Positions 1 to 6,301 of a DNA stretch of 8,089 nucleotides are shown piece by piece. The notes under the pieces were generated by a model. It had not been told where the DNA came from. It was given only the letters and a program-made list of their open reading frames with translations, and searched no databases. How positions within the stretch are numbered: position 1 is the first letter of the stretch; the number at the start of each line of letters is the position of its first letter. The position numbers were made by a program, and so were the translations under genes. The stretch spans positions 1 through 8,089 of the forward strand of contig CALADR010000294.1 in the NCBI GenBank assembly GCA_937890845.1, given 5' to 3'. Source of the DNA: an uncultured Bacteroidales bacterium (GTDB lineage Bacteria; Bacteroidota; Bacteroidia; Bacteroidales; UBA932).

Positions 1-404
1 GAACCGTCAGCAGATACAGCAAGGACCAGAGAAGGATAATTCGAAGGAACCAGACGCACGAAATCACCGGCAGACTCAACTACCCAAAGCTGGGTCTCGT
101 CAGAGCCGTTATTCTCTGCAAGACATGCCCTGTTGTCGGAACGGACATGGATGGCAAAATCTGCAAAAGGATTGATAAAACGAAGGCTGCCTGACAGAGA
201 AGAGGCACTCCACTGTTGCAGTCTGTCCTTTGAATCAAGAGCGACAAGCTTGACTTCACCCTCACCTTCGCTAAAACCTACAGCCTTGTCCGTACTACCG
301 GAAGGAACGATTGTATACAGTTTCCCTGAATCAAAAACAGGCTGCGCAAATACCTGCTGAAACAGAAAGACAACAGCAAAAAATATAAATATCGCTTTTC
401 TCAT
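1..404 (-). CDS. Secreted ricin-B-like (beta-trefoil) protein, N-terminal part only
   Basis: The gene starts at the ATG whose complement is 402-404 and runs off the left edge, so only the first 134 residues are visible. Residues 1-20 (MRKAIF...QQVFA) form a signal peptide with likely cleavage after VFA, so the product is exported. The mature part has two Q-x-W marks (QQW at 63-65, QLW at 105-107) about 42 residues apart, each followed by short beta-like segments. This is the spacing of ricin-B-type carbohydrate-binding repeats. In Bacteroidales such modules often precede a glycoside hydrolase or another catalytic domain, but nothing catalytic is visible here. It follows the sulfatase gene after 48 bp on the same strand and is probably co-transcribed, which fits a role in glycan binding or degradation. 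The signal peptide is clear, the lectin fold is likely, and the overall function is unknown. Confidence 0.7.
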   Translation of the reverse strand, partial: MRKAIFIFFAVVFLFQQVFAQPVFDSGKLYTIVPSGSTDKAVGFSEGEGEVKLVALDSKDRLQQWSASSLSGSLRFINPFADFAIHVRSDNRACLAENNGSDETQLWVVESAGDFVRLVPSNYPSLVLAVSADG

Positions 405-452
405 TTATTAAAATATTAAAAAGATCAATTAATGCACATCAACTTCCAGACA

Positions 453-2051
453 CTAATGCAAAACCACAGAAAAAGGATCCTTATCCTTGTCTGGAGAAAA
501 TCTCACAGGATCGCCATACTGCTCCTGAAGATGCTGCATCCTGCACTTCAAGTCTTCTGTTATATCTTCATATCCAGGACGGCCGTAAAGATTGTCCAGC
601 TCAGACGGATCAGTCTGAAGATCATAAAGCTCCCAGTGATCAATATCATTATAGAAATGTATGAGCTTATATCTTTCCGTTCTTACGCCATAATGCCTTT
701 TAACCATATGCTCGGCAGGATATTCATAGAAGTGGTAATACAATGCATCCCTCCAACTGTCAGGATGTTCGCCCTTTAGAAGCGGAACAAGAGACTCCCC
801 CTGGATATCGTCCGGTACAGGAACACCTGCAAGTTCAAGAAATGTGGGCGCATAGTCGATATTCTGCACCATTTCACTGATATCACCGCGACGCGCGAAT
901 CCCTCAGGAAGACGCATCACCAAAGGTGTCCGGAAAGACTCCTCATACATGAAACGCTTGTCAAACCAGCCGTGTTCACCCATATAGAAACCCTGGTCTG
1001 AAGTATATACTACCAAAGTGTTTTCCAAAAGACCCTCAGACTCAAGATAGTCCAGAAGACGTCCTACATTGTCGTCCAATGTCTTGACTACCTTCATATA
1101 GTCCCTCATATATCTCTGGAACTTCCACTCTGCCAATTCTTTACCTGAAAGATTACGGCTATGGAAATCATCTATTACCGGATCATAGAACGCATCCCAG
1201 GCTCTGCGCTGCTCGGGATTCATTCGCGAAAGCTGCCATCTGTAGGCACCGGCAAGACGGGACTCTGCTCCGGGAAAGTCCATTTTAATGTCATAAATCA
1301 GGTCCATATCCTTACCTATGCCCATCTCCTGTGCCGCAGCAGCAGGACGGCCTTCATAGTCATCCCAAAATGTATCCGGAAGATCAAAGGTCCTGTCTTC
1401 AAACAGAGCAAAGGCACTGGTCTCCGCAAGCCAGTTCCTGTGGATGGCCTTATGGTGGACAAGCAGACAGAAAGGCCTGGAACCGTCGCGTCCGTTTTCA
1501 AGCCAGTCTATCGCATCATCCGTGATGATATTGGTCAGATACCCTTCCTTCCTCACCACTGTACCGTCCTGCAGGATAAAGTCAGGGTTATAGTAATCAC
1601 CCTGCCCCGGAACTATTTCCCAGAAATCGAAACCTTCCGGCATACTCTCCAAATGCCATTTTCCTACCAGAGCAGTCTGATAGCCGGCTTTCTGAAGCAG
1701 CTTGGGAAATGTCTGCTGGGTACTGTCGAAGACACAGGTAGTATTGTCAAAAAACCTGTTGGCACAAGAATGCTTGCCTGTAAGCATACAGGCCCGGCTC
1801 GGACCGCTCAGAGAATTTGCCACAAAACTTTCTGTAAAACGCACACCGTCTGCGGCTATCCTGTCAAGATTTGGTGTATTGATATAACGGCCGTCATAAC
1901 AGCTCATCATCTGAGCCGTATGGTCATCAGTCATTATATAAACGATATTGTATCCGGAATGTTTCTGCTGATTATGTCCGCAACCGGAAATAGAAGCGCC
2001 CAATACCAGCACTCCGGCCGCCGGGATAAAGAACTTCATCTTTTCTGCCAT
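453..2051 (-). CDS. S1-family sulfatase, lipoprotein, Ser-type (possible N-acetylglucosamine-6-sulfatase)
   Basis: 532 residues from the first ATG. A start at M5 (position 2039) gives a more typical lipoprotein n-region (MKFFIP). The lipobox I-S-G-C places the lipidated Cys at 24. The following residues (GHNQQKH) lack the acidic surface-export signal of Bacteroidetes lipoproteins, so a periplasm-facing protein is inferred. Sulfatase marks are all present: metal-binding D42-D43, the maturation motif S-G-P-S-R at 82-86 with Ser82 as formylglycine precursor, K93, GKWH at 130-133, K201 and H204, and SDQG with D352/Q353 plus H360 and K365. The Ser form needs a radical-SAM maturase (anSME), which is not in this window. 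The enzyme hydrolyses sulfate esters, most likely on sulfated glycans. The SDQGFYMGEHGWFDKR region resembles GlcNAc-6-sulfatases (S1_11-like), but the substrate is not certain. It lies 51 bp downstream of pgeF and 48 bp upstream of the lectin-like gene, suggesting one operon. Confidence 0.93.
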   Translation of the reverse strand: MAEKMKFFIPAAGVLVLGASISGCGHNQQKHSGYNIVYIMTDDHTAQMMSCYDGRYINTPNLDRIAADGVRFTESFVANSLSGPSRACMLTGKHSCANRFFDNTTCVFDSTQQTFPKLLQKAGYQTALVGKWHLESMPEGFDFWEIVPGQGDYYNPDFILQDGTVVRKEGYLTNIITDDAIDWLENGRDGSRPFCLLVHHKAIHRNWLAETSAFALFEDRTFDLPDTFWDDYEGRPAAAAQEMGIGKDMDLIYDIKMDFPGAESRLAGAYRWQLSRMNPEQRRAWDAFYDPVIDDFHSRNLSGKELAEWKFQRYMRDYMKVVKTLDDNVGRLLDYLESEGLLENTLVVYTSDQGFYMGEHGWFDKRFMYEESFRTPLVMRLPEGFARRGDISEMVQNIDYAPTFLELAGVPVPDDIQGESLVPLLKGEHPDSWRDALYYHFYEYPAEHMVKRHYGVRTERYKLIHFYNDIDHWELYDLQTDPSELDNLYGRPGYEDITEDLKCRMQHLQEQYGDPVRFSPDKDKDPFSVVLH

Positions 2052-2102
2052 TGTCGCTGTATTTCAGAGAATAGTTTTTCCATACACCTGCTTGACTTGC
2101 CG

Positions 2103-2786
2103 TCAGATTTCCCCAAGCCTTATTGCACTGATATTCCTGCCGCATGCAGTACCCTCGCGTCTGGCAGAGAAAAAACGTACGTCATCGTAAGTACATATAC
2201 CACAACACTGTATATTCTCAGGTCTGACACCGGCACTCTCCAAAAGCCACCTGTTGGCAGCCTCCAGGTCAATATGATGGCCCCCTTTCATGGACTTTTC
2301 ATCCGGAGTTCCGTCCCAGCTCCATATCCTGACTATAGGGAAGCCGGCCTCCTTGAAGAAGCACGAAACATCCTCCCTCACCTGAAAATTCTTCCTGCTG
2401 ATACCAGGACCGATTACCGCCCTCAGGTCAGCAGCCGAAGTACCATACTCCGAAGCCATCCTTGAAACAGTGTACAATGCAATCTTCTGCACTGTGCTCT
2501 TCCACCCGGAATGAACAGCCGCAACAGCCTTATGAACAGGATCATAAAGCAGAATAGGCATACAGTCGGCAGTACGTACACCGATAGCCACGGGAAGATT
2601 GGTCACCAGCGCATCATATCCATCCAATTCATCACGTGTCATATCAGGCCTGTCCACCAGAGCCACCTTATTACCGTGGACCTGATGTCCGACAATGACA
2701 GGATAAGGCAACTGAGCACTCCTCGTTGTCGTAAATGCTTCCACCCCATCCCCAATAGAATATCTCAAAATACCTTCGTCTGTCAT
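2103..2786 (-). CDS. pgeF: PgeF/YfiH-family protein (laccase-domain, purine nucleoside phosphorylase-type)
   Basis: 227 residues. The family's zinc ligands are in place: H37 in QVHG, C75 in RTADC, and H92 in HSGWK. Further family signatures are IGPGIS near 140 and CTYDD...FFSARREG near the C-terminus. Members are cytoplasmic. They have been described both as peptidoglycan editing factors (E. coli YfiH) and as phosphate-dependent purine nucleoside-cleaving enzymes (LACC1/YlmD type); the sequence does not tell which role applies. The N-terminus is short: FTTTR passes almost directly into LPYPVIVGHQVHG, without the GG-S-x-x-PY-SLNLG loop of roughly 40 residues found in the standard 240-270-residue form. 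From memory, similar short versions occur in other Bacteroidales, so this looks like a lineage variant and not damage. It is the first gene of the left-hand unit, with a -7 element just upstream. Confidence 0.9.
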   Translation of the reverse strand: MTDEGILRYSIGDGVEAFTTTRSAQLPYPVIVGHQVHGNKVALVDRPDMTRDELDGYDALVTNLPVAIGVRTADCMPILLYDPVHKAVAAVHSGWKSTVQKIALYTVSRMASEYGTSAADLRAVIGPGISRKNFQVREDVSCFFKEAGFPIVRIWSWDGTPDEKSMKGGHHIDLEAANRWLLESAGVRPENIQCCGICTYDDVRFFSARREGTACGRNISAIRLGEI

Positions 2787-2807
2787 AGTTTAATAATATC
2801 TAACTCG

Positions 2808-2815
2808 CAAAAATA
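2808..2815 (-). promoter_or_regulatory. Bacteroidetes-type -7 element for the pgeF unit
   Basis: Read on the minus strand this is TATTTTTG, an exact match to TAnnTTTG, followed by CGAG. It ends 21 bp before the pgeF ATG, giving a leader of only about 10-20 nt. A good -33 TTTG is not visible at the usual distance; ATTG and CTTG lie somewhat too close. The call rests on motif plus position. Confidence 0.5.
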
Positions 2816-2944
2816 CAAAATTTATCCAAGCAATCTGAGAAGCTACCTGAAATTTTTGTCATCATAAATTTCACAAAATTCTTTTGCGGATGTTTTTTTG
2901 TAACTTTTGAAAAAATTACAAACGACTTCTTAAAAATAAAAGGC

Positions 2945-2952
2945 TAAATTTG
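2945..2952 (+). promoter_or_regulatory. Bacteroidetes-type -7 element for the 721-residue protein gene
   Basis: TAAATTTG matches TAnnTTTG exactly and lies 34 bp before the ATG at 2987, giving an expected leader of about 25-30 nt. No TTTG is found at the expected -33 spacing; the nearest (2906-2909) is too far upstream. No Shine-Dalgarno is evident before the ATG, which is common in this phylum. Confidence 0.5.
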
Positions 2953-2986
2953 TAAGATGATATACAAACATAACCTTTAAAACGAT

Positions 2987-5152
2987 ATGAAAGTTCTGAA
3001 AAAAGACCATAAGTACAACTGGCAATTTGAAAATATCGGAGGGGCGACCCGAATAAAAATCACATCCGGAAAAGACATAGAACACCTTCCCGAACTTGAC
3101 AGGAAAATGTGGACCGTACTGTCTTGTCCAGTAAAAGGACTGGAAATTGACGACAGGAGCCTGTACTGGATAGACACTGACAGTGATGGAAAAATACATC
3201 TGGACGACGTAATACGCACATCAAAATGGATAACGGACGCTGTCGCGGATACAGAATCACTTTTACACGCCTCAGGCTCATTCGACATCCTCGGATTCAA
3301 CAAAGACAGCGAAACAGGGCGCAAGCTCCACAAGTCGGCATCATGCATATTGAAATACCTTGGTAAAGAAGGTTCAGTAATATCAATGTCAGACATTGCC
3401 GACAGTTCAGCAATATTCTCAAAAACAAGATTCAACGGAGACGGTATAATAACCGAACTGTCAGCGGAAGACCCTGAAGAAAAAGAGGCAATCACTTCAG
3501 CTCTGGAAAGTATAGGAAACATTACTGACAGAAGCGGAGCTCCAGGACTGGACTCTTCACTAATAGAAAAATTCTACGATGCGCTGGGTGCATATTCGGA
3601 ATGGAGTGCATCATGCCCCAAGGCTCCGTTCGGAGCAGAAACCGAAGCTGTAATTGCAGCATATGACTCACTGGACTCCAAAATAAAAGATTTCTTCCTG
3701 AGATCGCGTCTTGCAGGATTCTCGCCTGAATGTACCTCATCCCTGGACGTACAGAAAGCCCAGATAGAAGCGGTAAGCCCTGAAAACCTTAGCGACCGCA
3801 CAGCTGAAATAGCATCCTACCCGCTAGCCAGAGTCACAGGAAAACCGGAAATAAATCTGTCTGGCCCGGTCAACCCTGTATGGGCTTCAGCAGTGGAGAC
3901 AATCCGTGAACACGCCATGCCTGAAGGCATCACCGTCCTCACTGAAACAATCTGGACAGAAATAGGACTTAAAGCCGCAGAATACAAAAACTGGAAAAAA
4001 GCCAAAAAAGGAGAAGAAGTAGAAAAACTCGGAGCGGAAAAGATAGCCAGACTTGTCTCTGCAAACAAGAAAACAGCCCTCCTGTCACTTGTAGAACACG
4101 ACCTGTCACTAAAAGAAGAATCAGACGACATCGACCTTGTAGACAAATTCCTCCACATCTACAAAGACTTCTACACATTGCTGAAAAACTTCGTTTCATT
4201 CCAGGACTTCTATAACCCGGACAAAAATAACAGAGCCATTTTCCAGTCAGGACATCTCATCATTGACCAGAGATGCTGCCATTTCTGTATGGACGTTGCA
4301 GATGCAGCAAAACACGGAGTCATGGCTCCAGCCAGCGGAATTTACCTAGTCTACTGCGACTGCGTCACCAAAACCAGACCCGGAGTAAGAAAAATCGTCG
4401 CAGCAGTGACTGTCGGAGACATAGGAGACCTTTCAGTAGGAAAAAATGCCATTTTCTATGACAACTCAGGACTTGACTGGGATGCCGTAGTCACCAAAAT
4501 CATAGACAATCCAATCAGCATCGCACAGGCCTTTTGGTCACCATACCGCAGGATGGCGAAAACTGTAGAGAATTTCATAAACAAATCTGCCGCTGACAAG
4601 GATGCCAAAATAATGGCAGAAGCCAGCAAGAAAATCACTGAAGCCCCTAAAATCCCCGCCACACCTGCAGATGCATCTGCACCGGTACCATCTGCCGCAC
4701 CTCCGTTTGACATAGCCAAGTTCGCAGGTATATTCGCCGCAATAGGAATGGCTCTGGGAATGATAGGTTCATTCTTCGTAAGTCTGGCAAAAGGCTTTGT
4801 AGCACTAAGTTGGTGGCAGGCAATACTGGTAATCATCGGAATCCTTCTTCTCATATCAGGTCCGTCAATGGTAATGGCATGGATGAAACTCAGACGAAGA
4901 AACATCGCTCCTCTTCTGAATGCCAACGGCTGGGCAGTAAATGCCTCATCAAATATCAGCATACAGTTCGGGGCCACACTTACCGACATTGTCAAGTTCC
5001 CTAAAATAAAAATCAAGGACCCTTACGCCGGAAAGAAACTCCCATGCTGGGCGAAATGGCTCATTTCACTGACTGCTGCCGCCATCGTAGCAGTAACACT
5101 CTGGCTGTGCAACCTTCTGGCATGGGCATCTCTGCCGTCTCCGCTATTTTAG
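2987..5152 (+). CDS. Conserved membrane-anchored protein of unknown function with EF-hand-type loop
   Basis: 721 residues; function not recognised. Residues 63-74 (DTDSDGKIHLDD) form an EF-hand-type loop, with Asp at positions 1, 3, 5 and 12, Gly at 6 and Ile at 8. Asp instead of Glu at position 12 weakens Ca2+ selectivity in known EF-hands. A second, degenerate FNGDGII loop lies near 148-159. The large central region (about 160-540) is mostly helical and charged and contains a cysteine cluster: C430, C431, C434 (CCxxC) and C457, C459 (CxC). A conserved-looking PISIAQAFWSPYRR segment precedes an Ala/Pro-rich linker at about 550-572. Membrane segments are predicted at about 579-601, 606-632 and 690-712, with Arg-rich KLRRR after the second. 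There is no signal peptide, so the N-terminal bulk is probably cytoplasmic. From memory, similar proteins of this length occur in Bacteroidetes and other Gram-negatives annotated only as hypothetical. It has its own promoter and no same-strand partner. Confidence 0.85.
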   Translation: MKVLKKDHKYNWQFENIGGATRIKITSGKDIEHLPELDRKMWTVLSCPVKGLEIDDRSLYWIDTDSDGKIHLDDVIRTSKWITDAVADTESLLHASGSFDILGFNKDSETGRKLHKSASCILKYLGKEGSVISMSDIADSSAIFSKTRFNGDGIITELSAEDPEEKEAITSALESIGNITDRSGAPGLDSSLIEKFYDALGAYSEWSASCPKAPFGAETEAVIAAYDSLDSKIKDFFLRSRLAGFSPECTSSLDVQKAQIEAVSPENLSDRTAEIASYPLARVTGKPEINLSGPVNPVWASAVETIREHAMPEGITVLTETIWTEIGLKAAEYKNWKKAKKGEEVEKLGAEKIARLVSANKKTALLSLVEHDLSLKEESDDIDLVDKFLHIYKDFYTLLKNFVSFQDFYNPDKNNRAIFQSGHLIIDQRCCHFCMDVADAAKHGVMAPASGIYLVYCDCVTKTRPGVRKIVAAVTVGDIGDLSVGKNAIFYDNSGLDWDAVVTKIIDNPISIAQAFWSPYRRMAKTVENFINKSAADKDAKIMAEASKKITEAPKIPATPADASAPVPSAAPPFDIAKFAGIFAAIGMALGMIGSFFVSLAKGFVALSWWQAILVIIGILLLISGPSMVMAWMKLRRRNIAPLLNANGWAVNASSNISIQFGATLTDIVKFPKIKIKDPYAGKKLPCWAKWLISLTAAAIVAVTLWLCNLLAWASLPSPLF

Positions 5153-5159
5153 CGGAGAC
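5137..5159. terminator. Bidirectional hairpin over two convergent stop codons
   Basis: A perfect 10-bp stem: GTCTCCGCTA (5137-5146) pairs with TAGCGGAGAC (5150-5159) around a TTT loop. The plus-strand stop TAG is 5150-5152, and the minus-strand stop is the complement of CTA at 5144-5146. The two stop codons therefore pair with each other at the top of the stem. No T-tract follows on either side, so this is not a textbook intrinsic terminator. Its symmetry and place between convergent genes favour a bidirectional 3' end or an RNA-stabilising structure. Confidence 0.7.
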
Positions 5160-6217
5160 TGTGCAGTGCCATAATATCCGCTGTACCACTCTGCAAAACG
5201 GCGCAGTCCGTCACGAAGAGGAGTATCAGGTCGGAAGCCGAAATCATTCTCCAAAGGAGTTGTATCAGCATATGTCACAGGTACATCACCCGGCTGCATA
5301 GGAACCAGCTCCTTATGGGAATCAAAGTCATAGTCTGAAGGCAGCACACCGGCCCTGACAAGCTCTTCCTGAAGAATAGTGACAAAGTCAAGAAGGTTTT
5401 CAGGGTTACTGTTGCCTATGTTATAGACCTTGTACGGAGGTACTGGAAGTCCGTCCTCACCAAGCGACTTTTCAGGTGCATGCTGCATCACACGATAGAC
5501 ACCTTCCACTATATCATCAATATAGGTAAAGTCACGCTTACAGTTTCCGTAATTGAAAATCTTGATTTTCTCCCCTGCACGAAGCTTGTCTGTAAAGCCG
5601 AAATAAGCCATATCAGGACGACCTGCAGGTCCGTATACAGTAAAGAACCTTAGACCGGTAGACGGGATATTGTACAGTTTGGAATATGCATGCGCCATCA
5701 GTTCATTGCTTTTCTTGGTCGCAGCATAAAGGCTGACAGGATTATCTACCTTGTCATCCGTACTGTAAGGCACTTTCTTGTTACTTCCATACACGCTGCT
5801 CGAACTTGCATATACCAGATGCTCCACCTCATAATGACGGCAAGCCTCAAGAATATTATAGAAACCTATAAGATTGCTCTCGATATAGGCATCGGGATTC
5901 GTAATACTGTATCTCACTCCTGCCTGGGCGGCAAGATTCACCACAACGGCCGGCCTGTATTCCTCAAAAATCCTGTTCACCGCCTCCTTGTCCGCAATAC
6001 TGGCACGCACAAACACAAACCCGGGACAGTCTGACAGAGACTTGAGTCTTTCTTCCTTGATGTTCAAATCATAATAGTCAGTCATGGAGTCTATGCCTAC
6101 CACCTTGACATTCTTCACTGACTTATATAGCCTTGCGGCCAGATTGCTTCCTATAAAACCGGCAACTCCGGTGACAAAGACTGTCTTGCCTTCAAGATTG
6201 ACATTGTATCCCAACAT
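5144..6217 (-). CDS. UDP-glucuronate 4-epimerase-type extended SDR enzyme
   Basis: 357 residues, full length for the family. The Rossmann motif GVAGFIG (G17, G20, G23) binds NAD. AAQAGVRYSITNP at 96-108 is characteristic of UDP-glucuronate 4-epimerases. The Ser stretch and VYG at 138-144 and the Y164-x3-K168 pair (YAATK) supply the catalytic triad. RFFTVYGPAGRPDMA follows near 195-205, as in GAE/CapI/LpsL proteins. The expected reaction is UDP-GlcA to UDP-GalA in the cytoplasm, feeding capsule or LPS O-antigen synthesis. The start is supported by AAGGA five bases before the ATG. Its 3' end overlaps the convergent membrane-protein gene by 9 bp within a hairpin. Its substrate would be made by Ugd, a fragment of which lies at 7860-8089 beyond a dead integrase. 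A related 4-epimerase acting on another UDP-sugar cannot be fully excluded. Confidence 0.92.
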   Translation of the reverse strand: MLGYNVNLEGKTVFVTGVAGFIGSNLAARLYKSVKNVKVVGIDSMTDYYDLNIKEERLKSLSDCPGFVFVRASIADKEAVNRIFEEYRPAVVVNLAAQAGVRYSITNPDAYIESNLIGFYNILEACRHYEVEHLVYASSSSVYGSNKKVPYSTDDKVDNPVSLYAATKKSNELMAHAYSKLYNIPSTGLRFFTVYGPAGRPDMAYFGFTDKLRAGEKIKIFNYGNCKRDFTYIDDIVEGVYRVMQHAPEKSLGEDGLPVPPYKVYNIGNSNPENLLDFVTILQEELVRAGVLPSDYDFDSHKELVPMQPGDVPVTYADTTPLENDFGFRPDTPLRDGLRRFAEWYSGYYGTAQSPLK

Positions 6218-6257
6218 ATTTTCCTTTTGATTATATTTTACACATCATGCCTGCCGC

Positions 6258-6283
6258 ATATTGCCGCAAAGCGGCGGCAATAT
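6258..6283. other. Stem-loop between the integrase remnant and the epimerase gene
   Basis: A perfect 10-bp inverted repeat, ATATTGCCGC (6258-6267) and GCGGCAATAT (6274-6283), with loop AAAGCG. It lies 18 bp after the integrase stop codon and 40 bp before the epimerase start. There is no T-tract on the minus-strand exit side, so it may be a weak terminator for the integrase or a structured 5' leader of the epimerase mRNA. GCGGCA occurs again immediately beyond it on the minus strand. Confidence 0.5.
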
Positions 6284-6301
6284 ACAAATTTTCAAGACAT
6301 T

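Larger units (their letters stand above)
2787..2986. promoter_or_regulatory. Divergent promoter region, AT-rich, with two inverted repeats
   Basis: 200 bp between the divergently transcribed pgeF and the 721-residue membrane protein gene, much more AT-rich than its flanks. It holds a TAnnTTTG-type -7 element in each direction. Between them are two perfect inverted repeats: TGAAATTT/AAATTTCA (2848-2855 and 2866-2873, 10-nt spacer) and TTTGTAA/TTACAAA (2897-2903 and 2916-2922, 12-nt spacer). The second lies just upstream of the rightward -7 element, where a regulator would bind. In AT-rich DNA such short repeats also arise by chance. Confidence 0.55.

Noticed and set aside
1161..2465. 434-codon open frame on the plus strand
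   Set aside because: It runs antisense across the sulfatase and pgeF genes, both of which carry full family motifs. Its translation has no recognisable domain, so it is a codon-bias shadow.
2881..2925. T-rich stretch with TTTGTAA/TTACAAA as an intrinsic terminator
   Set aside because: It lies between divergent genes, where no transcript needs to end, and its stem is AT-only and weak.
4456..5016. 186-codon minus-strand frame
   Set aside because: It is antisense within the 721-residue protein gene. Its hydrophobic content is explained by the membrane segments on the other strand.
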